DNA of 64,000 nt from positions 186,001-250,000 of the forward strand of contig NZ_BMYV01000001.1 of NCBI RefSeq assembly GCF_014652455.1, read 5' to 3'. Below, in pieces: positions 44,544-53,107 of this stretch (its first letter is position 1; each line of letters begins with the position of its first letter). This DNA is from Litorimonas cladophorae. GTDB lineage: Bacteria; Pseudomonadota; Alphaproteobacteria; Caulobacterales; Maricaulaceae. A program made the translations under genes and the position numbers. A model generated the notes under the pieces. That model was not told where the DNA came from. It saw nothing but the letters and a program-made list of their open reading frames with translations, and did no database searches.

Positions 44544-45146
44544 CTAGCCCTTCTGGCCAATCTTGGTTTCTACGCCGCGCCGCAGTCGATCAATATTTTC
44601 ACGGTGGCGCCAAATGATCACAGCCGACATGACCCCGACCATAACACCTGCACCTTGCGGGAGAAAAACGATGGCCACGATCGTGCAAACAACGCAGGCA
44701 ATCAATGCGCCGAGTGATGAGTATTTGGAGATGAACGCGGTAAAGAGCCAGACCCCAGCCGCAACCAAGCCCACAGGCCAAACTAGGGCAAATAGGCCGC
44801 CGAAAAAGGTCGCAACACCTTTCCCGCCTTTGAACCCAAGCCAAATAGGGTAGCAATGGCCTATCAAGGCGGCGGCGGCGGCGGCGTAACCAAAGGGCAC
44901 ACCAAGCCAGTTTTGTACAAACCAACCTGTAAGGCCGGCTTTTGCCGCGTCCAAGATAAGGGTTAGTGCCGCAATGTCTTTTCGACCCGTACGCAATACA
45001 TTGGTTGCGCCAATATTTCCTGACCCGATCTTACGGATATCTCCCTGTCCCGTAGCTCGGGCCAAAAGTAGGCCAAACGGAATGGATCCGGCCGTGTACC
45101 CAATCACAAGCGTAAGAATCCAGTAGATGAAATTTGGGTCGGTCAT
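44544..45146 (-). CDS. plsY: Glycerol-3-phosphate acyltransferase PlsY
   Basis: The ATG at 45146 gives 200 aa, normal for the family. Five or so membrane helices with the conserved loops GSIPFGLLLA, GSGNIGATNVLR and GFKGGKGVAT. It transfers acyl from acyl phosphate to glycerol-3-phosphate in the first step of phospholipid synthesis. First gene of a pair with dprA. Confidence 0.95.
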   Translation of the reverse strand: MTDPNFIYWILTLVIGYTAGSIPFGLLLARATGQGDIRKIGSGNIGATNVLRTGRKDIAALTLILDAAKAGLTGWFVQNWLGVPFGYAAAAAALIGHCYPIWLGFKGGKGVATFFGGLFALVWPVGLVAAGVWLFTAFISKYSSLGALIACVVCTIVAIVFLPQGAGVMVGVMSAVIIWRHRENIDRLRRGVETKIGQKG

Positions 45147-45268
45147 GACGGCATGGTGCCGCAGCAGAGCAAGGCTGTAAAGCAATGTCCCGCAGAAGTT
45201 CGCGTGACATTAGGTGAGACTGTGAGTTAATTAGATATTGCAGATGAGCGCATGTACGCTCGATCGGG

Positions 45269-45883
45269 TTACTGTCCCGTGTATTTGCTGGCGTCGCCAT
45301 CTGGGCCAAGATTCATGACGTAAAACTGACCAAATTCGATGGTTTGTTTGGCGCGCGCCAGGTTGAAGTTTATCTGAGTTTTGTCGACGGAAAAATCGCG
45401 GGCGGCTTTGCCTGCCACACTGTGCAGTTTCCACTCTGTGCCTAGGTCGATCCGTTCTTCAAAAACGGAGTCATAAGGTTCGACATTTCTCTGAATAGCG
45501 ACACTGATGTCACCCGTATCTTTCCCTTTTGGAGTTTTGGCGGTGCGCGCCCAGAAGGACATTAAAATTACATCGTCTTTGTCGATGGCTGTCGTCATAG
45601 GAATGCGTGTTGCTGTGTCCCACGGGTTTGGCTTTTTTTTCTTCACCGTTACGCGGTATGCCATACCGCCAGGGGCACCTTCCGATTTAACGATGGCGTC
45701 TTTCTTGTCTCCACCATCTGTTCTCCACTCAATATCATAGGGGTTATTGATAAGGGTGCCTGGAAGTGATGCGTTCAGAGCAGCGAGGGCTTCCGCCATT
45801 TCGTCTTGAGCCTGTGCGTCAGTGGCGGTTCCGAAAGCTAGCAGTGCGGCAGCAGACAGAGTGAAAAAAGTGCGCTTCAACAT
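45269..45883 (-). CDS. Secreted beta-sandwich (carbohydrate-binding-like) protein
   Basis: A 204-aa protein with a signal peptide ending near AQAQD. The mature part has DVILMSFWART, RNVEPYDSVF and GTEWKLHS and FGQFYVMNLG, which fit a carbohydrate-binding jelly-roll of the CBM4/9-like kind often fused to plant-polymer esterases, here stand-alone. It has its own palindromic operator 46 nt upstream (45929-45940), the same as before the TonB receptor gene. Ligand likely a polysaccharide; unproven. Confidence 0.6.
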   Translation of the reverse strand: MLKRTFFTLSAAALLAFGTATDAQAQDEMAEALAALNASLPGTLINNPYDIEWRTDGGDKKDAIVKSEGAPGGMAYRVTVKKKKPNPWDTATRIPMTTAIDKDDVILMSFWARTAKTPKGKDTGDISVAIQRNVEPYDSVFEERIDLGTEWKLHSVAGKAARDFSVDKTQINFNLARAKQTIEFGQFYVMNLGPDGDASKYTGQ

Positions 45884-45928
45884 CGAAACATCTCCCCAAA
45901 TCGTTTTTTAAAAACTTAAAACAAATCC

Positions 45929-45942
45929 GACAGCGCTGTCAA
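45929..45942 (-). promoter_or_regulatory. Palindromic operator, LacI-family type, copy 2
   Basis: GACAGCGCTGTC (45929-45940) is a perfect 12-bp palindrome with AA after it on the right. The same core lies in the 18-bp palindrome at 53000. It is 46 nt before the start of the secreted beta-sandwich gene. Confidence 0.65.
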
Positions 45943-45982
45943 TTTAGATCATCTTTGCATTGTCAGCCGGTGCAGGGGAGGT

Positions 45983-46672
45983 TTATTTCAGCAGGCTCTC
46001 TAAATAATTCACCTGCGCTTCGATCTCCTCTTTGGCTTCGCAACGTTTGCATTTGGTCGCAATCTTCTTGAGGGCATTAAATTCTTTGTTCGCATTTTTG
46101 ATGTCGCCTTCTTGATATTCCATCAAGCTGAGCCTGAAGTGGGCATCAAAAATCGTTCGGTTTATTTTCGTTGCGCGAGACAAAGTCTCTTTCGCCTCGG
46201 CCATTTTTCCGAGCTTCAACTGAGACATACCCTTCATATACATTTGATATCCGCGGTTTTCGCAGGTGCGCCTGTTTTTCGCCTCAGACTTTTGGAAGTC
46301 TGTCGAATTCAGCGAAACACTTGGTGCAGTCGGTGGGGCTGTGGAAACAGTTATGCCTGCTCCAGCGCCGGGACCGCCAGAAGGGTTAGGTACCGACACC
46401 GCATCCGCTGTGGTATTCGAGCGAATGGTACTTTCACGCGCGTCTTCCAATCCAGATCTGAAATTCCGCTCCACTCGCAAAGCGCAGAAGGCGTTACGGT
46501 CAAATTCAATCTCGGCGGTTTCATAATCGCCAGCCAACCAAGCCGACATGGCTGGATCAGTTTGCTTGCTTCCCGTCACAACAATTTCGTCAATGACGTC
46601 TGCTTCTTGAGCCTGAACCGTTGCCGCAAAAATAAGTCCAAGGGATATGAAAATTAGGGTTTTAAATTTCAT
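45983..46672 (-). CDS. Secreted TPR-repeat protein
   Basis: Start at ATG 46672 gives 229 aa with a signal peptide ending at AQAQ. The C-terminal half has tetratricopeptide helices (YMKGMSQLKLGKMAEAKETL, ISRAT, then DAHFRLSLMEYQEGDI). Clusters of Cys (CALRVE, RTCENRG, KCKRCEAKE) suggest disulfides in the periplasm. It lies 73 nt after the last halogenase gene and is probably in the same transcript. Role in the locus is unknown. Confidence 0.75.
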   Translation of the reverse strand: MKFKTLIFISLGLIFAATVQAQEADVIDEIVVTGSKQTDPAMSAWLAGDYETAEIEFDRNAFCALRVERNFRSGLEDARESTIRSNTTADAVSVPNPSGGPGAGAGITVSTAPPTAPSVSLNSTDFQKSEAKNRRTCENRGYQMYMKGMSQLKLGKMAEAKETLSRATKINRTIFDAHFRLSLMEYQEGDIKNANKEFNALKKIATKCKRCEAKEEIEAQVNYLESLLK

Positions 46673-46754
46673 GAGGCGCACCTTGTTTCGCGTTTGTCGG
46701 TTTCAAATTTACACAGAATTCTCAGGACACCAAATTAAAGCCTGTTAAATCCCA

Positions 46755-48272
46755 CTAATTTTGTAAGTTAGCTTTGCAGAATTCGTCAATGAAAGACTGA
46801 TGCGTGGGCATTTGATCTAAGCAAGCTTCTGTCACTTGTTTCAATTGCGCCATGCGGGCTTTTAACTCATTTTCTGGAAGAGAGTTTGCGAGCGGATGAT
46901 AGGTTTTGGGTAAAATACCTTGTCCATGCATGACTGCAAACCAGCTGGTTTCTCCGAATATTTCATTGTCATGGCGATAGAGCCGCGCATTGTCCTTATA
47001 CAGAGCGATCCGTGCCTTTAGGGTGTCGGGGATTTCCATATTTTTGCAATATTGCCAAAATGGTGTGTCCTCTCGCTCGGTTGCGTAATAATGCAGGATC
47101 AAGAAATCACGGACTTGCTCATACTCCAACAATGTCCGTTCATTGTAATAATCGATGTTGGACTGCGCGAAATTTTTATCGGGAAAGCTTGCCATTAGAC
47201 GCGCAACCGCCGTCTGTATCAGATGAATTGAAGTCGACTCGAGCGGCTCTAAAAAACCAGCGGCTAGACCTAAAGAGATGACATTTTTGTTCCACGGTTT
47301 TTTGCGAATTCCCGTTTTAAACCTCAAGAAATTTGGGTCGGAAATCGGTGGCCCGTCGATGTCGGCATTCAGGCTTTCTAAGGCTTCATCATCGCTCATA
47401 TATTCGGAGCAGTAGACATGGCCGTTGCCGACGCGTGATTGCAGAGGAATACGCCACTGCCAACCTGCAGATTTGGCCGTTGCGCGTGTGTAGGGCGAGG
47501 GCGCGCCCGTGGACTGGCTGGCGCGCGCGACGGCTCTGTCGCAGGGCAGCATCGCGCTCCAATCTTCATAGCCAGTCTTTAACGTTTGCTCAATCAACAG
47601 CCCTCTGAAGCCCGAACAGTCGATGAAGAGATCGCCCGCATATATGTCGCCATTTTCTAGCGTCACGCTTTTGACATGGCCCGTTTCAGGGTCTTGTTGA
47701 ACGTCCGTTATTTTGCCCTCGGTGCGCGTTACACCCCGCGCTTCAGAAAATTCTCGCATAAATTTCGCATAGAGGGAGGCGTCAAACTGAAAGGCGTATG
47801 TAATTGATTTTAGGGGGGAGTTTTTATACGACATGTCTGGGCGCTGGAATTTACCTTCCTTTGCAGCCAAGACTTGCAGGCAGTAATCATCAACGGAACT
47901 TTGGGGGTCTGTTTGCTTAAATCTGTGCCAGAAGTGATGGAATCTGAGACCTTCCATAGGAATGCCGTAGTCGCCAAAGGGGTGAATATAGCTCTCCCCC
48001 AATTTGCCCCAGTTAACGAATTCAATGCCAAGCTTGAAGGTAGCGTTCGTCTTTTTTACAAAATCGTTTTCGTCTAAACCAAGTAGGCGATTGTAATAAT
48101 TGATATGTGGAATCGTGGCTTCGCCGACACCTACGGTACCAATCGCCTCTGATTCAATCAGGCGAATGTTGATGTCTTTGTCGTTGACGAGTCTGGATAA
48201 ACCCGCCGCAACCATCCAGCCTGCGGTACCGCCACCCACGATGACGATATCTTTGATTTTTAGGTCTGACAT
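46755..48272 (-). CDS. Flavin-dependent tryptophan halogenase-like protein A (fourth in transcription order)
   Basis: A 505-aa FAD enzyme: GGGTAGW nucleotide site, conserved catalytic Lys in TFKLGIEFVNWG (matching PrnA Lys79), WQWRIPLQ and EPLESTSIHLIQ with the Glu of the active site (PrnA Glu346). It would make hypohalous acid from FADH2, O2 and halide, if a reductase is present. Members next to TonB receptors are often not linked to secondary metabolism; their substrate is unknown. Abuts the next halogenase gene without a gap. Confidence 0.85.
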   Translation of the reverse strand: MSDLKIKDIVIVGGGTAGWMVAAGLSRLVNDKDINIRLIESEAIGTVGVGEATIPHINYYNRLLGLDENDFVKKTNATFKLGIEFVNWGKLGESYIHPFGDYGIPMEGLRFHHFWHRFKQTDPQSSVDDYCLQVLAAKEGKFQRPDMSYKNSPLKSITYAFQFDASLYAKFMREFSEARGVTRTEGKITDVQQDPETGHVKSVTLENGDIYAGDLFIDCSGFRGLLIEQTLKTGYEDWSAMLPCDRAVARASQSTGAPSPYTRATAKSAGWQWRIPLQSRVGNGHVYCSEYMSDDEALESLNADIDGPPISDPNFLRFKTGIRKKPWNKNVISLGLAAGFLEPLESTSIHLIQTAVARLMASFPDKNFAQSNIDYYNERTLLEYEQVRDFLILHYYATEREDTPFWQYCKNMEIPDTLKARIALYKDNARLYRHDNEIFGETSWFAVMHGQGILPKTYHPLANSLPENELKARMAQLKQVTEACLDQMPTHQSFIDEFCKANLQN

Positions 48273-49787
48273 TTAAACGGCCGCGCCATAGTTTTTGAGG
48301 AAGTCTTCATGCGTTGGCATTTGGGCAACGGTTTTGGCCATTGCAGTGCGCATGGAATCTAAGCTGTGGTTGACCTGCGCCGCAGGTAAGGATGCGACGA
48401 TCGGATCGGTCGTCTTCGGATAGAGATTTTGTCCTATTCCAACCGCGATCCAGCTAGGTTTAGAGAATAGCTCCCCATCATAGCGAAAGACGCGACCCGC
48501 CTCTTTGAACAAATCAATTTTTCGCTGCAGGCTGTCGGGAATGCTCATGTTTCGGCAGTAGTTCCAAAATGGGCTGTCGTCGCGGTCCGTGGCGACATAA
48601 TGCAAGATCAGAAAGTCCCGCACTTGGTTGAACTCGGTCTCCATTTGCAAATTATACTCGTCGCGAATGATATCTGAGACATCTGCTGTCGGGAACAGCG
48701 AGATGAACCGACTAATTCCGACCTGAATCAGATAAAGAGAAGTCGACTCCAAGGGCTCCAAGAATCCAGCAGACAAGCCGACCGCGATACAATTTTTGTT
48801 CCAAAGCGTTTTTCGATGACCTGTTTTAAACCTGATTTTACGCGGTTCACCTTTCATTGGGCTGTCCAAGCCCGCGAGTAGGATATCAACCGCCTCGTCG
48901 TCATTCATATATTGACTAGAGTAGATGTGACCATTGCCTGTTCTATGTTGCGTTGGGATGCGCCACTGCCAACCCGCTGTTTTTGCAGTGGATTTAGTGT
49001 AAGGTAGCAACTCGCCGACCCGTTCGCTGGCGACGGTTTGGGCGGTATCACATGGCAGCCAATGGCTCCAATCTGTGAAGGGTACACCGAGCGTTTTCTC
49101 TGTTAAAAGGGCGCGGAAACCTGTGCAATCAAAGAAAAAGTCTCCTTCAATAACATCGCCATTTTCTAGCGTTAAGCCCGTAATGTGGCCAGTTTCATTG
49201 TCCTGCGCGACGGTTTCTACAAGGCCTTCAAAGCGTGTGACGCCGCGGGTTTCGGCAAAGTTGCGGAGATACTTCGCGTAAAGCGTCGCATCAATATGAT
49301 AGGCGTAACGCAAGTGCGAGAGGACTGACCGAGGATTGCGGTCTGGCAAAGCGAACTTATTTTGCGCGGCAGCGACGCCGCAAATGCTGTAATTCTCCAA
49401 AGGAAAGGGCTGTCCACTTTTTTTCGCGTGCAGCCAATATTGGTGAAAATCTATCCCCTGCATATCCACGCCATGACTTCCGAAAGGATGGAAATAGGTC
49501 TCGCCTTTTTGACCCCAGTCAATGAACTCAATACCGAGTTTAAACGTGCCATTGGTGGCTTTCAAAAATTCCGCTTCATTGATCCCAAGCATTGCGTTGA
49601 AATTTAACATGTCGGGAATGGTGGCCTCGCCGACGCCGACGGTCCCGATTTTGTCTGACTCAATCAATGTAACACGCGCAGATCCTTTCGGAAGCATCGT
49701 TGAGAGCGCCGCGGCCGTCATCCAGCCTGCGGAGCCGCCCCCTACAATCACAATGTTTTTCAATCTCTTCTGCTGTGGTTCAGCCAT
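48273..49787 (-). CDS. Flavin-dependent tryptophan halogenase-like protein B
   Basis: A 504-aa paralogue. It keeps GGGSAGW, the Lys of TFKLGIEFIDWG, WQWRIPTQ and EPLESTSLYLIQ, so the catalytic residues of the family are intact. It overlaps the third halogenase gene by 8 nt and touches gene A, so all four are translated together. No flavin reductase is seen in the window. Confidence 0.85.
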   Translation of the reverse strand: MAEPQQKRLKNIVIVGGGSAGWMTAAALSTMLPKGSARVTLIESDKIGTVGVGEATIPDMLNFNAMLGINEAEFLKATNGTFKLGIEFIDWGQKGETYFHPFGSHGVDMQGIDFHQYWLHAKKSGQPFPLENYSICGVAAAQNKFALPDRNPRSVLSHLRYAYHIDATLYAKYLRNFAETRGVTRFEGLVETVAQDNETGHITGLTLENGDVIEGDFFFDCTGFRALLTEKTLGVPFTDWSHWLPCDTAQTVASERVGELLPYTKSTAKTAGWQWRIPTQHRTGNGHIYSSQYMNDDEAVDILLAGLDSPMKGEPRKIRFKTGHRKTLWNKNCIAVGLSAGFLEPLESTSLYLIQVGISRFISLFPTADVSDIIRDEYNLQMETEFNQVRDFLILHYVATDRDDSPFWNYCRNMSIPDSLQRKIDLFKEAGRVFRYDGELFSKPSWIAVGIGQNLYPKTTDPIVASLPAAQVNHSLDSMRTAMAKTVAQMPTHEDFLKNYGAAV

Positions 49788-51273
49788 GTTTTTCTTTCAG
49801 ATATCGAAGAAGCCCAGACATATATATATGATGGGGCGGCATTTTCGATGTCACCATATCTATCGCCCCCGACATTTGTTGGAGCTTGTTTTTAAGTTGT
49901 CCCTCGGACACCCGATCCGCAAGCGGATCATATCGAGAAGGCACGCGCCCCATCCCAATATGTAACTGGGTCCAATCTTCTTGGCTGAAGGGCTCATAGT
50001 CATATTGAACCATCACCCCGCGCGTTTTGAATTGTTCGATCTTAGCAAGCAGTTTGTCGGGCAATGGATGTGCCGCGGCCGCCTGATGATAGGCCGAATC
50101 CTCTAATGGTTGGGATGTGAAAAAAGCCGCGTGGAACAGCGCGGCGTGGCTGTAATCATCTGTGAATCGGCGATTATATTCTCGGGCTTCAACTTTCATA
50201 TCGGCCGAGACGGGAATTAATTCCACTAAGCGGTCTAAATCGCGTTGCAAAAGCATCATTGGGGCTGGAGTGAGGGGCTCAAGGGCTGAGGCGCCAAGCC
50301 CAAGCGTTAAACAATTTCCTGCCCAAGGTGTGTCGACAAAACCAATTGGCATTTTAACCGGTGGACCATCGAAACCCGCGTGATCCGCCAATGCGGCCGG
50401 CTCTGAATCAGGTTCATAAATTGTAAGGCGGTGCAAGCCAGTCTGAAGAGGCGTTTCCGATTTCCAGCCATAGTGTTTGGCTGTCAGACTTCTGCATACA
50501 TCGCCCAAGTTGGTTGAGGGCGTGACGCTGGAAACGGCCATTAAGTGGCGATTGGATGGATATTTCGCATCCGCGTGTTTCAGTTTGGATGTCGGGCCTA
50601 GGCAATCTACGAAAAACTCTGCGGTGATGAGCTTGCCGTCGCTTAGGGTTACTGACTTAATCTGGTTCCCGTCTCGTTCAACTGAAACGACATCAGCGCT
50701 CACACGGGAAACGCGTGTCTGTTTGAGTGTCTCAGAAAGCAAATCACGCCAGGCGGACGGCATGAACTGATAACCGTATTCCATATCTGCTAAAGGCGTT
50801 TTTTGTCCCTCTGGTGGATGCGCGAAAACGCCTTTATTGGCGGCCTGCACGGAGATTATATGGGCATCAAGATCCGACATTTCCGGCGATGCGTTCCGCA
50901 GGCGGGTTAGGTAATGGTGGAAGGGCACGCCATTGAAAATGGGAAGGGGACGATGAAAGCTCTGCGTCCAATTTCTCCGCTCCGCACCCCAGTTAACATA
51001 ACGAGTTCCAAGTGAGAACGCGGTGTTGGTTTGGGGGAGAAGGACGGGTTCTGTAATTCCAATGTTGAGTAAGAAATCATAGCTACTCGGAGAGGTGACT
51101 GTGCCGTAGAATATGTCTTCGCCGCTGGGTGTCGGGGACTCCACAAAAACGACTTCGATATTTTGGGGCAGGTCTTGGACGAGTTTCGCCACGCACATCT
51201 GTCCCGCAAGACCATTCCCAAAAACGGCGATCTTCCGAAGCTCATGCGCTGGGTTATGCGGTTCCAGTGCCAT
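49780..51273 (-). CDS. Degenerate halogenase-like protein C
   Basis: A 497-aa paralogue of the same length. The FAD site reads GNGLAGQ instead of GGGTAGW, the catalytic Lys is replaced (AFSLGTRYVNWG), WxWxIP is changed to YGWKSETP and the Glu motif is EPLTPAPMM. It therefore has probably lost halogenase chemistry and may have become a flavoprotein of another kind or a structural partner of A, B and D. It is still in frame and of full length, which speaks for a retained function. Confidence 0.8.
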   Translation of the reverse strand: MALEPHNPAHELRKIAVFGNGLAGQMCVAKLVQDLPQNIEVVFVESPTPSGEDIFYGTVTSPSSYDFLLNIGITEPVLLPQTNTAFSLGTRYVNWGAERRNWTQSFHRPLPIFNGVPFHHYLTRLRNASPEMSDLDAHIISVQAANKGVFAHPPEGQKTPLADMEYGYQFMPSAWRDLLSETLKQTRVSRVSADVVSVERDGNQIKSVTLSDGKLITAEFFVDCLGPTSKLKHADAKYPSNRHLMAVSSVTPSTNLGDVCRSLTAKHYGWKSETPLQTGLHRLTIYEPDSEPAALADHAGFDGPPVKMPIGFVDTPWAGNCLTLGLGASALEPLTPAPMMLLQRDLDRLVELIPVSADMKVEAREYNRRFTDDYSHAALFHAAFFTSQPLEDSAYHQAAAAHPLPDKLLAKIEQFKTRGVMVQYDYEPFSQEDWTQLHIGMGRVPSRYDPLADRVSEGQLKNKLQQMSGAIDMVTSKMPPHHIYMSGLLRYLKEKHG

Positions 51274-51276
51274 GTG

Positions 51277-52815
51277 TCAGAATTGCGCTGGCGCGGAAGG
51301 GACTGTGAGAGGTTCAAACGCTGCCTTAGCTCCATATTGATCTAAATACGCCCCGTGGTCCGGCGTATTTGCGACAGCGGCATGGCTGTCGTGTCTAATC
51401 TTTTCTGTTTTACGCAGAACATCTTCATAGGAGAGCGTGTTAGCGCGACGATCATAGGCGCTCGGTATCAAATTCTGGCCAGCCATGACCGCAACCCAGC
51501 TCGGCGGTAGAAATACACCTTGTTCATAACGCAACAGATAGCCTCGCGCGTTCCAAGCCTCAATCTTCTCCTGAAGGCTTTCAGGCAGCGTCATGTTTCG
51601 GAAATATCGCCACATCTCGCTATCATCACGTTGTGTCGCGACATAATGTAGAAGTAGGAAATCGCGGACACGGTCAAAGTTGAGATCCATACGGCGGTTA
51701 TATTCTACCGCGTCAGACCCTTCGAAATTTGCATCGGGGAACAATTCAATTAACGCCGTGATGCCTTCTTGGATGAGATGAATAGATGTTGATTCAAGCG
51801 GTTCTAGGAACCCGCCCGACAATCCTATGGCAACGACATTCTTATTCCAGAGTTTTCGGCGTTTTCCCGTTTTAAAATAAAGCTGCTTTGGGTCCGCAAG
51901 GGCGGGCCCTTCGAGCGTACTCATCAGCTGGTGGGTGGCTTCGTCATCTGAAATGAACTCATTCCAATACACATGGCCATTGCCCGTGCGATGTTGCAGT
52001 GGAATACGCCACTGCCATCCTGCGGGTCTAGCTGTTGCGCGAGTGTAGGGTAAGCTGGGTCCTGCGGCTTCACAGGGAACAGCAACGGCGCGGTTGCATG
52101 GCAGCCATTGGCTCCAGTCATCATATCCGGTCTTTAATTGTTGTTCTATCAAAACACCGCGAAAACCAGAGCAGTCAATAAAAAGGTCGGCCTCAATCTG
52201 CGTGCCGTTTTCGAGTTCGATGGATTTCACGAAGCCCGTTTCAGGGTATAAGGCGGCGTCAACGACCTTACCTTCTGTTCGGACAACGCCGTTATCTTCG
52301 CAATATGAACGCAAAAATTTTGCGTAAAGTGTTGAGTCAAATTGATAGGCATAACCGAAGTTGGACCCAATTTTCGTATTGTCCGAGCCGGGAATTTGGA
52401 ACTTTCCAGATTCGGCGGCCAAGATTGGAAAAGAGTAGTCATCAAGCCTAAAGTTGTGGCCATTCTGCAACAGTCGGAGCCAAAAATGATGGAAATCGAC
52501 GCCATTTATGGGCTCACCATAGTCTCCAAACGGGTGAATGTAGCTGTCGCCCAAAGCCCCCCAATCGCAAAACTCTATACCAAGTTTGAAGGTGGCGCGG
52601 GTCGCGCGCATGAAGTCGCGCTCATCTATTCCGAGTGCTTGATTGAAGAATCGGATGTGGGGCAGGGTCGCTTCCCCGACGCCCACAGTGCCAATTTGAT
52701 CGGACTCGACAAGCTCTATGGAGATATCCAAGTCTTTGTATTTGTTAGATAGTCCTGCAGCTGTCATCCAGCCGCTGGTGCCTCCGCCTAAAATGCATAT
52801 TTTTTGAATTTTCAT
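51277..52815 (-). CDS. Flavin-dependent tryptophan halogenase-like protein D (first in transcription order)
   Basis: A 512-aa paralogue with GGGTSGW, the catalytic Lys in TFKLGIEFCDWG, WQWRIPLQ and EPLESTSIHLIQ, all intact. It is the first gene of the leftward row of four, 292 bp from the divergent TonB receptor gene, with an operator in between. It ends 3 nt before gene C begins. Confidence 0.85.
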   Translation of the reverse strand: MKIQKICILGGGTSGWMTAAGLSNKYKDLDISIELVESDQIGTVGVGEATLPHIRFFNQALGIDERDFMRATRATFKLGIEFCDWGALGDSYIHPFGDYGEPINGVDFHHFWLRLLQNGHNFRLDDYSFPILAAESGKFQIPGSDNTKIGSNFGYAYQFDSTLYAKFLRSYCEDNGVVRTEGKVVDAALYPETGFVKSIELENGTQIEADLFIDCSGFRGVLIEQQLKTGYDDWSQWLPCNRAVAVPCEAAGPSLPYTRATARPAGWQWRIPLQHRTGNGHVYWNEFISDDEATHQLMSTLEGPALADPKQLYFKTGKRRKLWNKNVVAIGLSGGFLEPLESTSIHLIQEGITALIELFPDANFEGSDAVEYNRRMDLNFDRVRDFLLLHYVATQRDDSEMWRYFRNMTLPESLQEKIEAWNARGYLLRYEQGVFLPPSWVAVMAGQNLIPSAYDRRANTLSYEDVLRKTEKIRHDSHAAVANTPDHGAYLDQYGAKAAFEPLTVPSAPAQF

Positions 52816-52999
52816 AAATTATCTTAGGTAAGCGTGAGGTTGTCTGTCCCATTCAGCGTTCTGGTGCAACGCTTCTCGACGTTATTAATATTGGCTCTTC
52901 CCGTTTTTCAATGTGCCAGTGGGTCGCGTTGACTTTAGGCTTTGCATTCTTTCATTTGCCGGAGTTGACGGTTGAGGATCGTTAGTTTGTTAGATCACG

Positions 53000-53017
53000 T
53001 TTGACAGCGCTGTCAAA
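53000..53017 (+). promoter_or_regulatory. Palindromic operator, LacI-family type, copy 1
   Basis: TTTGACAGCGCTGTCAAA is a perfect 18-bp palindrome in the 292-bp divergent region between the halogenase row and the TonB receptor gene. Its 12-bp core recurs at 45929. The central CG and the symmetry fit LacI/GalR-family sites. A second, weaker repeat (TTGGAC, 8-nt spacer, GTCCAA) lies at 53044-53063. The cognate repressor is not in the window. Confidence 0.7.
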
Positions 53018-53107
53018 CTGAGGCTAGACAACCTTAATCACAATTGGACAGCCAATAGTCCAAGCAAGACAAATTTTTGCTACTGTTTTAGTCGAGGGGA
53101 ATAAATC

